5,708 nt of DNA from Campylobacterales bacterium (GTDB lineage: Bacteria; Campylobacterota; Campylobacteria; Campylobacterales; Thiovulaceae): assembly GCA_012963895.1 (NCBI GenBank), contig DTUW01000122.1:1-5708 (forward strand). The letters are read 5' to 3'. Numbering within the stretch: position 1 is the stretch's first letter; every line of letters begins with the position of its first letter. Below the pieces are notes generated by a model. It saw only the letters and a program-made list of their open reading frames with translations, ran no database searches and had not been told where the DNA came from. Shown piece by piece: positions 5,283 to 5,708 of this stretch. The position numbers were made by a program, and so were the translations under genes.

Positions 5283-5708
5283 ATGGAAGAGTTGCTAAGA
5301 GAGCTTTATAAAGATTTGGAGAAACAGCTATTTTGGTTGAAACATTCGTTAGAGAAGACAGAACAAATATCAGATTTGGAAAATATGGAGGTAGATGAAT
5401 TCGATAGCTTTGAGACTTTGGCTATTCGATATAGTAGGACTATCGATTTTCTGGTTCGCAAATATTGGAGGATATTGGATAGTGTGGAGTTCGAAAGTCA
5501 AGGCACTCTAATAGATGTTGTCAATAGGGCTGAAAAACGGGGGCTGTTTGATGATATTGAGGAGTTCCGAGAGATGAGAGACCTAAGAAATGAGATAGTT
5601 CATGAGTATATTAGTAATAATTTGGTCGAACTATTTCAAGATATAAAACTATTTTCCAGAAAGCTATTAGAAATAGGAAAAAGAAGTTTGGAATATGGAG
5701 AAAGGTAT
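5283..5708 (+). CDS. hepT: HEPN-domain protein, HepT-type toxin (3' end beyond the window)
   Basis: An open frame from the ATG at 5283 reaches the window edge without a stop, giving 142 codons, near the usual length of the family. The product is all-helical and rich in charged residues. RNEIVHEY (102-109) is an exact Rx4HxY motif, the RNase active site of HEPN toxins, with R102, H107 and Y109. The stretch before it (about 43-100) also resembles HI0074-type nucleotidyltransferase-binding proteins. By analogy with HepT, the free protein would cut RNA and stop growth, and Y109 would be the residue AMPylated by the adjacent nucleotidyltransferase. The start lies 4 bp after the antitoxin stop, with GGGA (5272-5275) as a possible ribosome-binding site. 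The order antitoxin then toxin is the reverse of the Shewanella pair. The family call is strong; toxicity is inferred. Confidence 0.9.
   Translation, partial: MEELLRELYKDLEKQLFWLKHSLEKTEQISDLENMEVDEFDSFETLAIRYSRTIDFLVRKYWRILDSVEFESQGTLIDVVNRAEKRGLFDDIEEFREMRDLRNEIVHEYISNNLVELFQDIKLFSRKLLEIGKRSLEYGERY

Noticed and set aside
4224..5708. A complete Zorya defence system.
   Set aside because: Only a ZorB-like protein is visible. There is no ZorA, ZorC/ZorD or ZorE gene in the window, so the Zorya label is kept as an analogy.
1..5708. CRISPR arrays, insertion sequences, or integrase att sites at the tRNAs.
   Set aside because: No spaced direct repeats, no transposase or integrase motifs, and no second copy of a tRNA 3' end were seen.

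Overview
The window is AT-rich. Its codon use favours AGA and ATA, and the proteins are rich in Lys, Glu and Ile. Compact spacing, a multidomain hybrid kinase and a divergent second dihydroorotase-like gene suggest a member of the Campylobacterota, perhaps a free-living Sulfurimonas/Sulfurovum-like lineage. That placement is inference from style and gene content; no marker gene in the window proves it.

Left end (1-246): two tRNA genes are transcribed away from each other. A truncated minus-strand tRNA, probably tRNA-Pro, has a consensus promoter (TTGACA, 17 bp, TATAAT). A complete plus-strand CAT-anticodon tRNA (170-246) has its own good promoter (TTGAAA, 17 bp, TAAAAT). The second tRNA looks more like the lysidine-modified tRNA-Ile2 than elongator tRNA-Met. 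Only 20 bases after its CCA end, a small exported ankyrin-repeat protein begins (267-815), probably transcribed by read-through from the tRNA.

Centre (806-4167, minus strand): a two-gene block runs toward the ankyrin gene and overlaps it tail to tail by 10 bp. The first gene is a 338-aa dihydroorotase homologue that has lost almost all of its metal ligands, so it is probably a non-catalytic protein. The second is a 767-aa cytoplasmic hybrid histidine kinase with the order REC-PAS-HisKA-HATPase-degenerate REC-REC.

Right end (4224-5708, plus strand): a compact cluster diverges from the dihydroorotase-like gene. It encodes a MotB/OmpA-type (ZorB-like) membrane protein with no MotA partner in the window. 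A minimal nucleotidyltransferase (MntA-like antitoxin) follows, overlapping it by ATGA. A HEPN protein (HepT-like toxin) comes 4 bp later and runs off the window end. The MNT and HEPN proteins carry intact signature motifs and look like a working type VII toxin-antitoxin pair. Joining such a pair by translational coupling to a MotB-like, peptidoglycan-facing protein is the most interesting feature here. It could be a membrane-gated toxin or phage-defence module, but that function is inference.
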